The notes beneath the pieces are model-generated. The model had not been told where the DNA came from, made no database searches, and saw only the letters and a list, made by a program, of their open reading frames with translations. From positions 1,798,001-1,862,000 of the forward strand of contig NZ_JUGU01000001.1 of the NCBI RefSeq assembly GCF_000799465.1: a DNA stretch of 64,000 nt. The letters run 5' to 3'. This DNA is from Psychroserpens sp. Hel_I_66. Lineage in GTDB: Bacteria; Bacteroidota; Bacteroidia; Flavobacteriales; Flavobacteriaceae. Position numbers and translations under genes: made by a program. Shown here piece after piece: positions 15,549 to 24,999 of this stretch; the stretch's first letter is position 1, and every line of letters starts with the position of its first letter.

Positions 15549-18500
15549 TTAAGCACTCCAGTCACTAAACTGCCCCTCAGCTTGTTCCATAATTTCCGCT
15601 AGGATATCGTTGAGTTTTGTTATGGACACTTTTCCTCTTAGTTCTTTTTTAACCGCTAAACGAATGCCTGCTTTTGCATTTTCTTTCTTTGTCCAGTCGA
15701 GTTGCAAGTTCCTTTTCACAGCTTTTACAACGGCATGTACAATGTCTTTGACTAGACCTTCTTCTTTGATAATATCTTGTTTGGCGGCTAGGATATCATA
15801 AAACGCCAATTCTTCTTCGCTTAAGCCTAATTCTTCGGTACGTTTGTCATCATTTTGTAAGTCTTTGGCGCGTTCTATCAATTCGGCAATGGTGGCGTAA
15901 CTATCTAAGGCATTGTTATGGTAACGGTCTATTACCTTTTCAATTTCTTCTCTTAGCGAAGTGTACTTTTTAATGTTCTTATGAAGTCGTAATTTGATTT
16001 CGTCTTTTAAAATGTTTTTAATCAATTCTATTTTTAGGGCATGACTATCTTTTTCTTGCTTAGCGCCTAATAAAAAGGTTTCGTCCAAAATTGATATGTC
16101 TGGTTTTTCAATACCTGCCATGGCGAACACATCCACAATATCTTCTGAATCTATACTCTGACTGATTAAATCCTTAATTTTTTCCTGTTGCTCACTTCTA
16201 CTTGACTTTACCGATTTGGCATTACGTACGGCTTTTGAGACATGTTGTATAAACAAGACATCTATAGCATATTCTTGAATTTGTGGCTGACTTTTAACAA
16301 TGGATAACAAGCTGGACAAGGTTTTTTCGGCTTTCATGAAGTTTTCTGCATCTTCATCGTACTTAATTATGGCATTTAAGCCTTGCTTAACCAATAAGAC
16401 TTTATCGGCATCACGTAAACGTTTCCATTCGGAATACTCAATGGTATCTGGAAGCATGGCTTTGCATACCTCAACCTGATTGAAAAACAGTTCTAAGGCT
16501 TGCTCCATATCTATGGTAGGTTGCCCATGACCTCCGCTTCCTGTGTATTTATTAGTGGCTGTTTTTAAATTATCGCCAATACCAATATAATCTACAATAA
16601 CGCCATTTCTCTTATCCTTAAACACACGATTGGTTCTGGTAATGGCTTGCATTAGGTTATGTCCTTTCATAATCTTATCGACATACATGGTATGTACACA
16701 AGGCGCATCAAAACCCGTGAGCCACATATCTCTAACGATCACAATTTGTAAGGGATCGTCTTCTTTTCTGAAGCGTTTTTTTAAGCCTTCGGTGGCATCT
16801 TTTGTTCTGATATGCTCGTTCCAAGCAATAGGGTCTTTTGAGATATTACCCGTCATCACTACAGCCACTTCAGGACAATCTTCTAAAGCGGTTAAGGCAT
16901 CATATATTTTTACGCAATTACGTCTGCTCATAGAGACCACCATGGCTTTTCCTTTCAAGGTATTGGTACGGTTGATAAAATGCGTTAAAATGTCTTTCGC
17001 TATTTTATTGACACGGTCTTTGCTTCCTGCCGCATCTTCAATAGCTGCCCATTTTAAATTGTCGCTATCTTCATTACCTTCTGTGACTGCGTCAACATCA
17101 TTATCAATATTTTCATTCCACAGATGCAGTTTTGCCAAGCGTGGTTCGTAAAAAATATTGACGGTCGCATTATCGTCAACCGCTTGTTTAATATCATAGG
17201 TATGAATGACAGACCCAAACACTTCTTGGGTATCGGCATCTTTAGAATCTACAGGTGTTCCCGTAAACCCAATAAAGGACGCCTGAGGTAAGGCTTTGCG
17301 CAAGTTAGAGGCAAAACCATCTAACAAGCCGTATTGGGTGCGATGCGCTTCGTCTGCCATAACGATAATATTCTCACGCTCGGACAATACAGGATGTTCT
17401 AATTCACCAAGCGCTTCGTCTGTGGTTTGCTTTAAACGAAACTTCTCTATGGTGGTAAAAATAACACCACCAGCTCCTGCACTTAATAGGGTGCGTAAAT
17501 CTTCTGTAGTTTCTGCATGCTGCACATCGCCTACCAAATCTTTGGCAAGAACAAAGTTTTCATACAATTGTAAATCTAAATCACTACGATCCACTTGCAC
17601 GACGATGGTTGGGTTCTTTAACTCTGGCAAACTCCGCAAAATCCCTGTATACATTGCCATAGAGATGCTTTTACCAGACCCTTGCGTGTGCCAAATGACA
17701 CCAATACGCCCATCACCAAAAGGACGTACCGATTTTTTAGCCGCTTCTACAGCAAAGTTAACTCCGAAAAACTGATGGTACTTGGCTCCTTTTTTGATAA
17801 GTGTGCCATTATGATCTTCGTGAAAGATGAAATTTTTAATATAGTTCAACAACCGCTCTTTTGGAAACACCCCAAACAAGAGCGTGTGCATTTGGAAATC
17901 ATCGTCTTGTACTGTGTCTATGCCATTAATGCTTTTCCAAGCTGAAAACCACTCCATACCCGAACTAAACATACCATGTTGGGCTTCGTTACCATCGCTG
18001 ATAATGGTTACCGCGTTGTACTCGAATAACAAAGAAATATCCTTTTTATAATGCTGAATCTGGTTGTATGCTTCTTTAATGTTGGTATTTTCATCATACC
18101 AGTTTTTGAGTTCAAACAGTACCAAAGGCAAACCGTTGATATAAATAATGATATCTGGACGCCGTTTGTTTTTGCCAGTGATGCTAAACTGGTTGACAGC
18201 TAAAAAGCTATTCTTATTAGCGTTTGAAAAATCTATAGGATAGATATGCACCGCTTTTTCATGGCCGTTTGCATCTTCATAAGCAAACTCAATGCCTTTG
18301 GTACATTTTAAATGGAAGGTACGGTTGCGATGCTCTAGGTCTGCACCCACATTATTGGTAAACTCTGCCACTGCAAACTGTTGAATCTCTTTAGGAATAT
18401 GCGGATACTGCTGCTCTATAAAGACCAGCAACTGGTCCTTTAGCACAACTTCTTTATGGTTTTGTGCTAAGTCTGTGCCCAATTGGTGCGTATATCCTAA

Positions 18501-18551
18501 ATCGGATAACCAGTCTATGGTGGCTTGTTCTATGGTGGCTTCTGTGGTCAT
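15549..18551 (-). CDS. hsdR: Type I restriction enzyme, R (endonuclease/translocase) subunit
   Basis: A 1000-residue HsdR. The N-terminal nuclease domain has RPDI (131-134) and FELK (146-149), the PD-(D/E)XK core. The motor domain has Walker A TQGSGKS (289-295), DEAH (400-403) and FTGTP (about 428-432), with further SF2 motifs downstream (DMWLTGFDAPC, QAITRTNR). The C-terminal helical region should bind the MTase core. It cuts DNA lacking the methyl pattern set by HsdM/HsdS after ATP-driven translocation. Length is normal and no frameshift is seen. It follows the 298-residue gene by 20 bp. Confidence 0.95.
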   Translation of the reverse strand: MTTEATIEQATIDWLSDLGYTHQLGTDLAQNHKEVVLKDQLLVFIEQQYPHIPKEIQQFAVAEFTNNVGADLEHRNRTFHLKCTKGIEFAYEDANGHEKAVHIYPIDFSNANKNSFLAVNQFSITGKNKRRPDIIIYINGLPLVLFELKNWYDENTNIKEAYNQIQHYKKDISLLFEYNAVTIISDGNEAQHGMFSSGMEWFSAWKSINGIDTVQDDDFQMHTLLFGVFPKERLLNYIKNFIFHEDHNGTLIKKGAKYHQFFGVNFAVEAAKKSVRPFGDGRIGVIWHTQGSGKSISMAMYTGILRSLPELKNPTIVVQVDRSDLDLQLYENFVLAKDLVGDVQHAETTEDLRTLLSAGAGGVIFTTIEKFRLKQTTDEALGELEHPVLSERENIIVMADEAHRTQYGLLDGFASNLRKALPQASFIGFTGTPVDSKDADTQEVFGSVIHTYDIKQAVDDNATVNIFYEPRLAKLHLWNENIDNDVDAVTEGNEDSDNLKWAAIEDAAGSKDRVNKIAKDILTHFINRTNTLKGKAMVVSMSRRNCVKIYDALTALEDCPEVAVVMTGNISKDPIAWNEHIRTKDATEGLKKRFRKEDDPLQIVIVRDMWLTGFDAPCVHTMYVDKIMKGHNLMQAITRTNRVFKDKRNGVIVDYIGIGDNLKTATNKYTGSGGHGQPTIDMEQALELFFNQVEVCKAMLPDTIEYSEWKRLRDADKVLLVKQGLNAIIKYDEDAENFMKAEKTLSSLLSIVKSQPQIQEYAIDVLFIQHVSKAVRNAKSVKSSRSEQQEKIKDLISQSIDSEDIVDVFAMAGIEKPDISILDETFLLGAKQEKDSHALKIELIKNILKDEIKLRLHKNIKKYTSLREEIEKVIDRYHNNALDSYATIAELIERAKDLQNDDKRTEELGLSEEELAFYDILAAKQDIIKEEGLVKDIVHAVVKAVKRNLQLDWTKKENAKAGIRLAVKKELRGKVSITKLNDILAEIMEQAEGQFSDWSA

Positions 18552-18571
18552 ATCTCTTTCAACTCATGAAT

Positions 18572-19468
18572 TTACCCATGATCAACTAATACACTTTTAT
18601 CTAAGTCCTTTGACAGTTTAATCAATTCTTGAAAAAACAGTTTGTTTTTGTTTAAATCCTTAGTATTTATCTTAATACGATATCTTCCAGTTCGTTTATC
18701 GTAATCCATTAAGTCTAGGCCCGCTCTCTCAATTTTAGCTTCTAATACATCCGATTGTTCTAGCCTTATTTCAAAGCGAGCATTATTTTTTTGAGCCCTA
18801 AAAATTATAAAATTATCTGTTTGACCATTTTTTTCTAAGCCAATGTAGAATTTATTATATTTTAATTTATACTCAGGGATGATCTCTTTGATTAAATTTA
18901 ACGCCTCGTCTACGATCTTTACGGTTTTTGGTGTTCCCTTTTTAGTCTCCCAGTAATTTCGATCAGTTACCACACTTACCTCTTCATCCTCATCCACCAA
19001 ACCTAAATTCATTTCATCCAGTACCTTATTAAAGGTTAAGAAAATATCTTCTCCATATTGATAAGCGGTCAGTTGAATGGCAATTAAAGGAATTGTACCG
19101 TTAAACAAGCCAATGACGTTTAGAAAACGACTAGTAATTTCTTCCGCAATAATTACTGCACAATGTTCGTATTGAGGGTATCTTTTTCTTTCTATATCCC
19201 AGTATTCAATAGTTCGAATGATATGGCTCTCATCGGTTTTACCCAGTTGAATTTCAACTTCGTATCGTTTATTAATTTCTGGATCTTGCAGTAATATATC
19301 TAATCTTCCCGCTCGAGGTTGTTTACGTTCTTTATCTTTAAGAATTAAGTCACCTAAACCTAAAATCTCAGGCTCTTTTGCAATGACGTCTTGCAACCAA
19401 GCTTCATTTAGTGAACTGTGATTTTTGAGGCTTAACTTTTTTGGCCGTACTAAGTTGACTTTACTCAT
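18572..19468 (-). CDS. PD-(D/E)XK nuclease-like protein inside the hsd operon
   Basis: A 298-residue protein. The N-terminal half shows a nuclease-like core: GRLDILLQD at about 53-61 followed by RYEVEIQLGKTDESHIIRTIEYWD (about 67-90), i.e. an Asp then a Glu-x-Glu/Gln arrangement as in PD-(D/E)XK enzymes. The C-terminal part (about 180-290) looks like a separate DUF-type alpha/beta domain (FYIGLEKNGQTDNFIIFRAQKNNARFEIRL). It sits 3 bp after hsdS and 20 bp before hsdR, so it is co-expressed with the RM complex. It is not a standard type I subunit; it could be an extra nuclease or a methylation-independent restriction factor. Confidence 0.7.
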   Translation of the reverse strand: MSKVNLVRPKKLSLKNHSSLNEAWLQDVIAKEPEILGLGDLILKDKERKQPRAGRLDILLQDPEINKRYEVEIQLGKTDESHIIRTIEYWDIERKRYPQYEHCAVIIAEEITSRFLNVIGLFNGTIPLIAIQLTAYQYGEDIFLTFNKVLDEMNLGLVDEDEEVSVVTDRNYWETKKGTPKTVKIVDEALNLIKEIIPEYKLKYNKFYIGLEKNGQTDNFIIFRAQKNNARFEIRLEQSDVLEAKIERAGLDLMDYDKRTGRYRIKINTKDLNKNKLFFQELIKLSKDLDKSVLVDHG

Positions 19469-19471
19469 GTT

Positions 19472-20740
19472 TTAAATTATATTTTCTACTTGTTCTTGAA
19501 ATTCCTTTAAACGCACTTCTCCACTGATTAGTTTTGGTAATAGAGTGTCGCGAAGCTTGGTTAAGGTTTCATTTTCTATTTGATTGTTTTTAATATTATC
19601 AAATAAGGGTGATACATCCTTATGAAAGTTAGAGATGACTTCATGATTTGGATTAATTAATTCAACGTTTGAAAAAGTCGAGGTATTCATATTTAATGTT
19701 GCCGAACCTCCACTAGCTTCATTTAGAAAAGTTTCTTTCAAATTAATCATTGTTAAATACAAATAATATCTAAACTCTATATTACTTGGCACAATAGAGT
19801 TTATCTGTTGATTTGTGTGAGATGGATTAATATTCATTGTCACCAAACCAACGGTAGCAATACAACTAACATTTATACTTTCGGCAGGTAATAGTTTTTT
19901 TATCTGTGATTCGTTTCCTTTTTCTGATATATATTCATTTGTATTTAATACCCAAACATTACCATGCATATCAGGGATTTTTATAAATGGATAATCATCA
20001 TATTCATAATATTCCGGTTTCTTTTTTAATGGTGTTTTACCACAAACTACAGTACCAAAATCTTTAACTCGTTTCACCTCCCATCCCTCAGGGATTAACT
20101 CAAGTTCACTCTCTACAAAGGCACCATCTTGAAAAGGTCCAAAATCTACAAACCAATGTTTGTAAAGTGCCATCGCCATGTCTTCTAAGGTGTTGTTGAT
20201 GGCTAGGTTATTTTCTATTTTGTCGTCTATGGCTGAGAGGATGTTGGCTATGGCTTTTTGTTCTGAGATAGATGGCAAAAACAATTCAAAATCTTCTATC
20301 ATGGATTTTGTTAATGCATTTCTTGTTGCGCCAGCACTTGCTAATGTCAGTAGTAAATTTTTGTAAGAAATTTCTAGCAATGAATATTTCAAATAATTAC
20401 TGTCTAACGACTCATTATCTGCTCTTAATATGGCAACATGTTGGTTAACTCTGGCAGGTAAAAACTCCTTAGGAACTGAACAAACCCTTGCAACAGAGTC
20501 ACCAGTGATATTTAAAAGCACATCGTTTTCCTCGATTGTAACATTGTTTAGTTTTGAAGCCTGTGTATCATCAATAAAAGCAAGACCATCTGTTGTAAAT
20601 TTGAAGTCCAAAATATTTTGACTTCTGATTAAAGAAGTTCCTGAATCTTTATAAGCCTCTTTTCCTCCTCTCGGTGTTGCTCCGCTTCCTATTTTGGTTG
20701 TAACTTCAGAGAGTTTATATGTTTTCCAGTTTTTGGACAT
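19472..20740 (-). CDS. hsdS: Type I restriction enzyme, S (specificity) subunit
   Basis: A 422-residue HsdS with two target recognition domains (about 1-150 and 215-370) and conserved helical spacers: SEQKAIANILSAIDDKIENNLAINNTLEDMA in the centre and a C-terminal partner around TLTKLRDTLLPKLISGEVRL. It sets the bipartite DNA target for both methylation and cutting. Its ATG overlaps the stop of the AbiEii gene by one base (TAATG), so its translation is tied to the toxin gene. That is unusual, because hsdS normally follows hsdM directly. Confidence 0.94.
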   Translation of the reverse strand: MSKNWKTYKLSEVTTKIGSGATPRGGKEAYKDSGTSLIRSQNILDFKFTTDGLAFIDDTQASKLNNVTIEENDVLLNITGDSVARVCSVPKEFLPARVNQHVAILRADNESLDSNYLKYSLLEISYKNLLLTLASAGATRNALTKSMIEDFELFLPSISEQKAIANILSAIDDKIENNLAINNTLEDMAMALYKHWFVDFGPFQDGAFVESELELIPEGWEVKRVKDFGTVVCGKTPLKKKPEYYEYDDYPFIKIPDMHGNVWVLNTNEYISEKGNESQIKKLLPAESINVSCIATVGLVTMNINPSHTNQQINSIVPSNIEFRYYLYLTMINLKETFLNEASGGSATLNMNTSTFSNVELINPNHEVISNFHKDVSPLFDNIKNNQIENETLTKLRDTLLPKLISGEVRLKEFQEQVENII

Positions 20741-21594
20741 TAGACCGTAGTTTGTGTAATACCTGCTAGTAGGTAGGTTAATATAGTTTTGGCTTTTTCT
20801 ATGGTAATATTTAGATGTTGTGCAACCGCCAATTCTGGGTTTTTTGCATTACCACCTTCTTTTACTCCTTCCTCTAGAATTGTGACAATTGTAGTAAACA
20901 ACATGCTGTTTTTGGCTAAAATCGGTGCCATTTTTTTACCAATAATTTTAGCTGCTGCGGTTTGCATATCAAAATTTTCATCTTCAAATACATCTGGATG
21001 GTCTGCCCAAGCTTCTTCTTCATACATATCCCAAGCGTGTTTTAGTAAAAATGATAAATCATCTAAATCCTTTGTTCTAAAATTGGGTTTATCTTGCCAT
21101 GAGATAAGCTTTAGAATAAAAATGCCTTCTATAGGTGTTACAGGAATTATATAACCTTCCTCAGGTATTTCAACGTTTTGAATGTGCTCTCCTACTTCCT
21201 TAAAGCCTAAAACGGATAAAGAAAGGGCTCTTTCTGTAAAGTTTACCGTGTATTGTTCTTCGATTTCGCCATAAGGCATAAGGTCTAAAACCGTGTTTGT
21301 TTTATCAAAAATTAAGCGATAAGGTTCATTAACTTTTCTAAAGCCAAGAGCGCATAATTCAGCAAAAAGTAAATTATACGCATGAAAATCTGGAATCATT
21401 ACCGCAAAATCGATATCTGCTGTACCTCGCGCAGGTTTGATACCTTTTTTATATAAATGCACGTCTCTAGCATTCGCACCAATTAAATAATAAACAATAT
21501 TATTTTTGGCGAATACTTGCTCCAAAATTGCATAGACTTCTCCATGATATTGAAAAGAATAGTCTTTATATGTTTGGTTTGATGTGCTCATCAT
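20740..21594 (-). CDS. abiEii: AbiEii-type nucleotidyltransferase toxin
   Basis: A 284-residue nucleotidyltransferase-fold protein. The active-site region reads YYLIGANARDVHL (about 35-47) with the metal-binding pair ADIDFAV (Asp60 and Asp62). A downstream Asp in VLDLMPYG and the helical domain with LKLISWQDKPNFRTKDLDDL match the AbiEii/AbiGii family as I know it. These toxins are held in check by the AbiEi protein and give abortive infection. The start overlaps the AbiEi gene by about 29 bp and the stop overlaps hsdS by one base. Confidence 0.8.
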   Translation of the reverse strand: MMSTSNQTYKDYSFQYHGEVYAILEQVFAKNNIVYYLIGANARDVHLYKKGIKPARGTADIDFAVMIPDFHAYNLLFAELCALGFRKVNEPYRLIFDKTNTVLDLMPYGEIEEQYTVNFTERALSLSVLGFKEVGEHIQNVEIPEEGYIIPVTPIEGIFILKLISWQDKPNFRTKDLDDLSFLLKHAWDMYEEEAWADHPDVFEDENFDMQTAAAKIIGKKMAPILAKNSMLFTTIVTILEEGVKEGGNAKNPELAVAQHLNITIEKAKTILTYLLAGITQTTV

Positions 21595-22564
21595 AAATTA
21601 ATTGCGCTGTTTCTATATTTCGGCTGTTTCCGCTATAAATTAATTGTGCGTATATAATTAATGGGTGAACTGCGTTTTGGTTATTCATATAATTAATTAG
21701 ACGATCCATTGTGTTGTTTTCTAACCAAAAAGGTTTGTATATACTTATCTCACCCTTTGGGTCAGGCAATAGTTTTAAGTCTTTGATAATTTCTGATTTG
21801 GGCAAACGTGTAAACATTGAAAACTTTTCTGGATTTAAATACTCTGTTACTAGCGCTGCTGCAGGCTCACCACTCCACAATACATTGGGATACATCAATT
21901 GGTTTTTCCAATTTTCATTATTTGTTTTAGAAAACGTAAAATTGCCTATTTTATGAGCAGGCAGTATTTTTTCATTAAGTATTACAATCCACTTTTCTAA
22001 TAATGCTTCTTTATTTACCAACTGGTATTTTTGCTCGTTTTTCCATTTTACACTGTAACCTTCATCAAATAAACCTTTTAAAAACTTACTGACGCTACCT
22101 AAAGACACATCACTGATATGTGCTAAATGCCTTTGCGTTTCATTAATTAACTCTGGGTTTTTAAGTAAGTGAAATAATATTTGTCCACCAGATTGTGTGA
22201 ATATGTTTGAGTATTCACTGTTATATGGCTTAGCATTTCCTTGTTCTATATAAACTTTTAGATTTTTTAAATCTATATAGGCATTTCCGAAACTATCGAT
22301 ATAATTTATATGCTTTTCTCTAAATATTTTTTTTGATTTTGGTGTAATATATTTTGAGGCCACTAAAACGGGAAGGTTTTTACTTCTGCTTTTTTCAAAT
22401 ATATTTATGTTTTGTGGTCTCACTTCGTTTTTAGTTTCAATATATACAGGTTCATCATTAAGTAAATAGACGCTTTCACCTTTTTCTTTGTCATAATTTT
22501 GATATATAACATCTATTTTAAAATCTAATTTGTCAAACCATTCTATAATATATACAAAATCCAT
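21566..22564 (-). CDS. abiEi: AbiEi-type antitoxin / transcriptional repressor
   Basis: A 332-residue protein of the type IV AbiEi antitoxin family. It has a winged-helix segment around 130-180 (QILFHLLKNPELINETQRHLAHISDVSLGSVSKFLKGL) and a C-terminal domain with VLWSGEPAAALVTEYL, a motif common in these antitoxins. In the family the antitoxin represses its own operon by binding inverted repeats and blocks the nucleotidyltransferase toxin. Two perfect 7-3-7 palindromes lie just upstream (22587-22603, 22671-22687). The ATG at 22564 follows those sites closely. Confidence 0.82.
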   Translation of the reverse strand: MDFVYIIEWFDKLDFKIDVIYQNYDKEKGESVYLLNDEPVYIETKNEVRPQNINIFEKSRSKNLPVLVASKYITPKSKKIFREKHINYIDSFGNAYIDLKNLKVYIEQGNAKPYNSEYSNIFTQSGGQILFHLLKNPELINETQRHLAHISDVSLGSVSKFLKGLFDEGYSVKWKNEQKYQLVNKEALLEKWIVILNEKILPAHKIGNFTFSKTNNENWKNQLMYPNVLWSGEPAAALVTEYLNPEKFSMFTRLPKSEIIKDLKLLPDPKGEISIYKPFWLENNTMDRLINYMNNQNAVHPLIIYAQLIYSGNSRNIETAQLIYDEHIKPNI

Positions 22565-22586
22565 ATTTTGTTCATTTTTTAGTTTT

Positions 22587-22603
22587 GTTCATGAAACATG
22601 AAC
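22587..22603. promoter_or_regulatory. Palindromic operator 1 of the abiE promoter
   Basis: GTTCATG AAA CATGAAC, a perfect 7-bp inverted repeat with a 3-bp spacer, 23 bp upstream of the abiEi ATG. Additional half sites (TGTTCAT at 22569-22575, TTGAACA at 22615-22621) flank it. AbiEi proteins are known to bind inverted repeats in their own promoters; binding here is inferred. Confidence 0.7.
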
Positions 22604-22670
22604 ATTCAAATATATTGAACATTTATTGATTATCATAGATTTAAAAATTTTTTGTTCATTTTTATTAACT

Positions 22671-22687
22671 GTTCATGTTACATGAAC
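22671..22687. promoter_or_regulatory. Palindromic operator 2 of the abiE promoter
   Basis: GTTCATG TTA CATGAAC, the same 7-bp arms as operator 1 with spacer TTA. Centres of the two palindromes are 84 bp apart, about eight helical turns, allowing cooperative binding on one DNA face. It lies 26 bp after the hsdM stop, so the repressor could also affect read-through from hsdM to hsdS. Further half sites are at 22653-22658 and 22700-22706. Confidence 0.7.
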
Positions 22688-22712
22688 AACTTGTTAAGTT
22701 GAACATTTCCTC

Positions 22713-24383
22713 TTATAATTTTTCAAAATTCTCTAAAATCTGTTGCTGTAATTCATTGCCTTTGGCAAACTGCTCTTGCAATTGTGCTTTTAAAGTTTCC
22801 ATTTTATCTTCAAAGGGGATGCCGTCGTCTTCTATGGCTTCGGTGCCTACGTAGATGCCTGGTGTGAGTTTGTAGTCTTGTTTGGCTATATCACCAATTG
22901 TAGCGGAGTAACAAAATCCAAGTTCATCTTTGTAAGCTCCGGAAGTATTGAGAATATTATTAATTCTGTTTTTAGCTTCCTCGAGCGTTTTTGGTTCTTC
23001 GTCCTCGAAATGACCGTTCTTATTAATGTTGCGCCAAGCGTGGTAGGTGTCGGTGACTTTTTGGATGTCCTCATCGGAAAAGATGCGAAGCTTTCTACTT
23101 TCCATAGTCCCCATTTTAGAGGTGTCTATAAACAAGACTTCATTAGTACGTTGGCGATGGATGCCATCTTTACCATCTCGGTTTTTACTGAGTATAAATA
23201 TACAGGCTGGTATGCCCGTAGTTAAAAAGAGTTTGTCTGGTAGGCGCACAATACAATCTACCATAGTGTTGTCTACCATATGCTGGCGTACATTTTTTTC
23301 ACCTTTGTTATTTGAGGTCATGGCGCCGTTTGCCATCACTACAGCTGCTGTCCCTTTGTCGCTAAGGTGGCTCCAAAAGGTTTGCATCCACATATAGTTG
23401 GCACTGCCATCTGTAGTAAACTCTTCTTTTGGTCCAAATAAGCGTGGGTCATTTTCTGGTAAATCCTCTGGGTGCCATTGGCTGACGTTAAAGGGTGGAT
23501 TAACAATGATGAAGTCTGCCTTTAGGTCTGGGAACTTATCTTGTAAGAGTGAATCTCCCAAACGCACATCAAAAGACAGGTCTCTTAAGGCGAGGTTCAT
23601 TTTACAAAGTCTTAGCGTACCGTCGTAACGTTCTTGTCCGTAAATGGAAATATTCTTTTTGTCGACTCCATGCGCTTGTAAAAACTTAAGCGATTGCACA
23701 AACATACCACCAGAACCGCAGGCGTTATCAAAGATTTTACCTTCGTAAGGCTCAATTATTTCAACCAATAAACGCACAATACTACCAGGTGTAAAGAATT
23801 GTCCTGCGCCAGAGCCTTCGGCAATGGCGAACTTGCCAATGTAATATTCGTACACACGCCCTAGGATATCACTATCTGGATTTTCTTTTTCGGATAGCTT
23901 AGGATTGGCTAAGAGGTTGATTAAGCCTGCCACTTGTTTGGCTGTTAACTGGCTTTTTACAAAGATGCGTGGCAGGATGCCTTTTAAATCTGGTCTATAT
24001 GTTGCAAGGGTTTGATCCAGAATATCAAAAGCATCATCAACTAAGACCTTGATATTATCCTGTTCTGCATTATTCTGTAAGAATTGCCAAGTGGCTTCTT
24101 TTGGGATGATGTAGCTGTTTTTAGAAAGGTATTCGTCTGGGTCTTCCAAAACATAGTTTTGTTCTTCGATGTCCTGGGTGTAGTACTCAGACTCTGGATC
24201 GTTCAATAAGTTTTTTAACATATCGCGTCGTAACTCGTAACGTTCAGATACATGCTTTAAGAATATAAGTGGTAAGATGTAATCTTTATACTGGTTTTCT
24301 GCTACTGCGCCACGAAGTTCGTTAGCTGCTTTCCAGAGTTCTTGCTCGAAATTGATGTCGGCTTTGGTTAGGTTTTTCGGCAT
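22713..24383 (-). CDS. hsdM: Type I restriction enzyme, M (DNA methyltransferase) subunit
   Basis: A 556-residue adenine-N6 methyltransferase. It has the HsdM N-terminal helical domain (1-160), SAM-binding motif I FDNACGSGGMF (218-228) and catalytic motif IV NPPF (295-298). GAGQFFTP (192-199) is the usual HsdM signature. With HsdS it methylates the host target; with HsdR added it restricts. It is the first gene of the RM operon, followed by a 148-bp gap carrying AbiE operators. Confidence 0.96.
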   Translation of the reverse strand: MPKNLTKADINFEQELWKAANELRGAVAENQYKDYILPLIFLKHVSERYELRRDMLKNLLNDPESEYYTQDIEEQNYVLEDPDEYLSKNSYIIPKEATWQFLQNNAEQDNIKVLVDDAFDILDQTLATYRPDLKGILPRIFVKSQLTAKQVAGLINLLANPKLSEKENPDSDILGRVYEYYIGKFAIAEGSGAGQFFTPGSIVRLLVEIIEPYEGKIFDNACGSGGMFVQSLKFLQAHGVDKKNISIYGQERYDGTLRLCKMNLALRDLSFDVRLGDSLLQDKFPDLKADFIIVNPPFNVSQWHPEDLPENDPRLFGPKEEFTTDGSANYMWMQTFWSHLSDKGTAAVVMANGAMTSNNKGEKNVRQHMVDNTMVDCIVRLPDKLFLTTGIPACIFILSKNRDGKDGIHRQRTNEVLFIDTSKMGTMESRKLRIFSDEDIQKVTDTYHAWRNINKNGHFEDEEPKTLEEAKNRINNILNTSGAYKDELGFCYSATIGDIAKQDYKLTPGIYVGTEAIEDDGIPFEDKMETLKAQLQEQFAKGNELQQQILENFEKL

Positions 24384-24594
24384 TAAATTATTTCAATTTA
24401 TTATGTTTTTTATCACAGGAAATCCTTATAAATAATTGCCATCTAACAACTATTTATAAACATCTTAAATATGTCAATAGTTTCATTAATTTTATCGGGA
24501 GAGTTTAAAGATAGAAAAAGCGTGCTAGTATCAAAAGGAAAGTAAAAATAATTACAAGTTTTCCGTAATTTTAATTGTAGGAAGCAAACATTTA

Positions 24595-24960
24595 TTACTT
24601 TATGCTGCAATGCTCATCACAGTGCATTGGAATAATATTTCTTTTTAAAGCTAGCTCGTTATATAAAAAATCACCCAATCTTGTTATTTTTAAAAAAATC
24701 AAAAAAGGGAAGAAAATCCAGAGTAAAGGTGTTCTTATAAATATTTTATAGATTGAAGAATAACCGTAATTCCATGAAATATTATTTACAGTAGATGCCA
24801 TTTTATTTTCTGCTTGCTTAACGTCTAAAGAATTACTTTTATCAAATGCCCTTAATTTCTTAAAATTTATTAAACACAACCAATCAAGTTTTTTTATGAA
24901 TTTCATAAATTTTGTACAGTTAGGACACCAGTCATCATAATAAACTATGAGTTTCTTCAT
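24595..24960 (-). CDS. DCC-family thiol-disulfide oxidoreductase-like protein (DUF393)
   Basis: A 121-residue protein opening with KKLIVYYDDWCPNCTKF, the DxxCPxC signature of the DCC family (CxxC at residues 12 and 15). A hydrophobic segment around 75-95 (FIRTPLLWIFFPFLIFLKI) looks membrane-associated. DCC proteins are commonly found next to HTTM-type membrane proteins, as here (28895-29770), and are thought to act in redox or thiol chemistry. It lies 39 bp after the TonB-receptor gene on the same strand. CDEHC at the C-terminus adds two Cys. Confidence 0.8.
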   Translation of the reverse strand: MKKLIVYYDDWCPNCTKFMKFIKKLDWLCLINFKKLRAFDKSNSLDVKQAENKMASTVNNISWNYGYSSIYKIFIRTPLLWIFFPFLIFLKITRLGDFLYNELALKRNIIPMHCDEHCSIK

Positions 24961-24999
24961 TTCACTTTTAACTTTTAACTAAAATTGTATGTGCTATAA

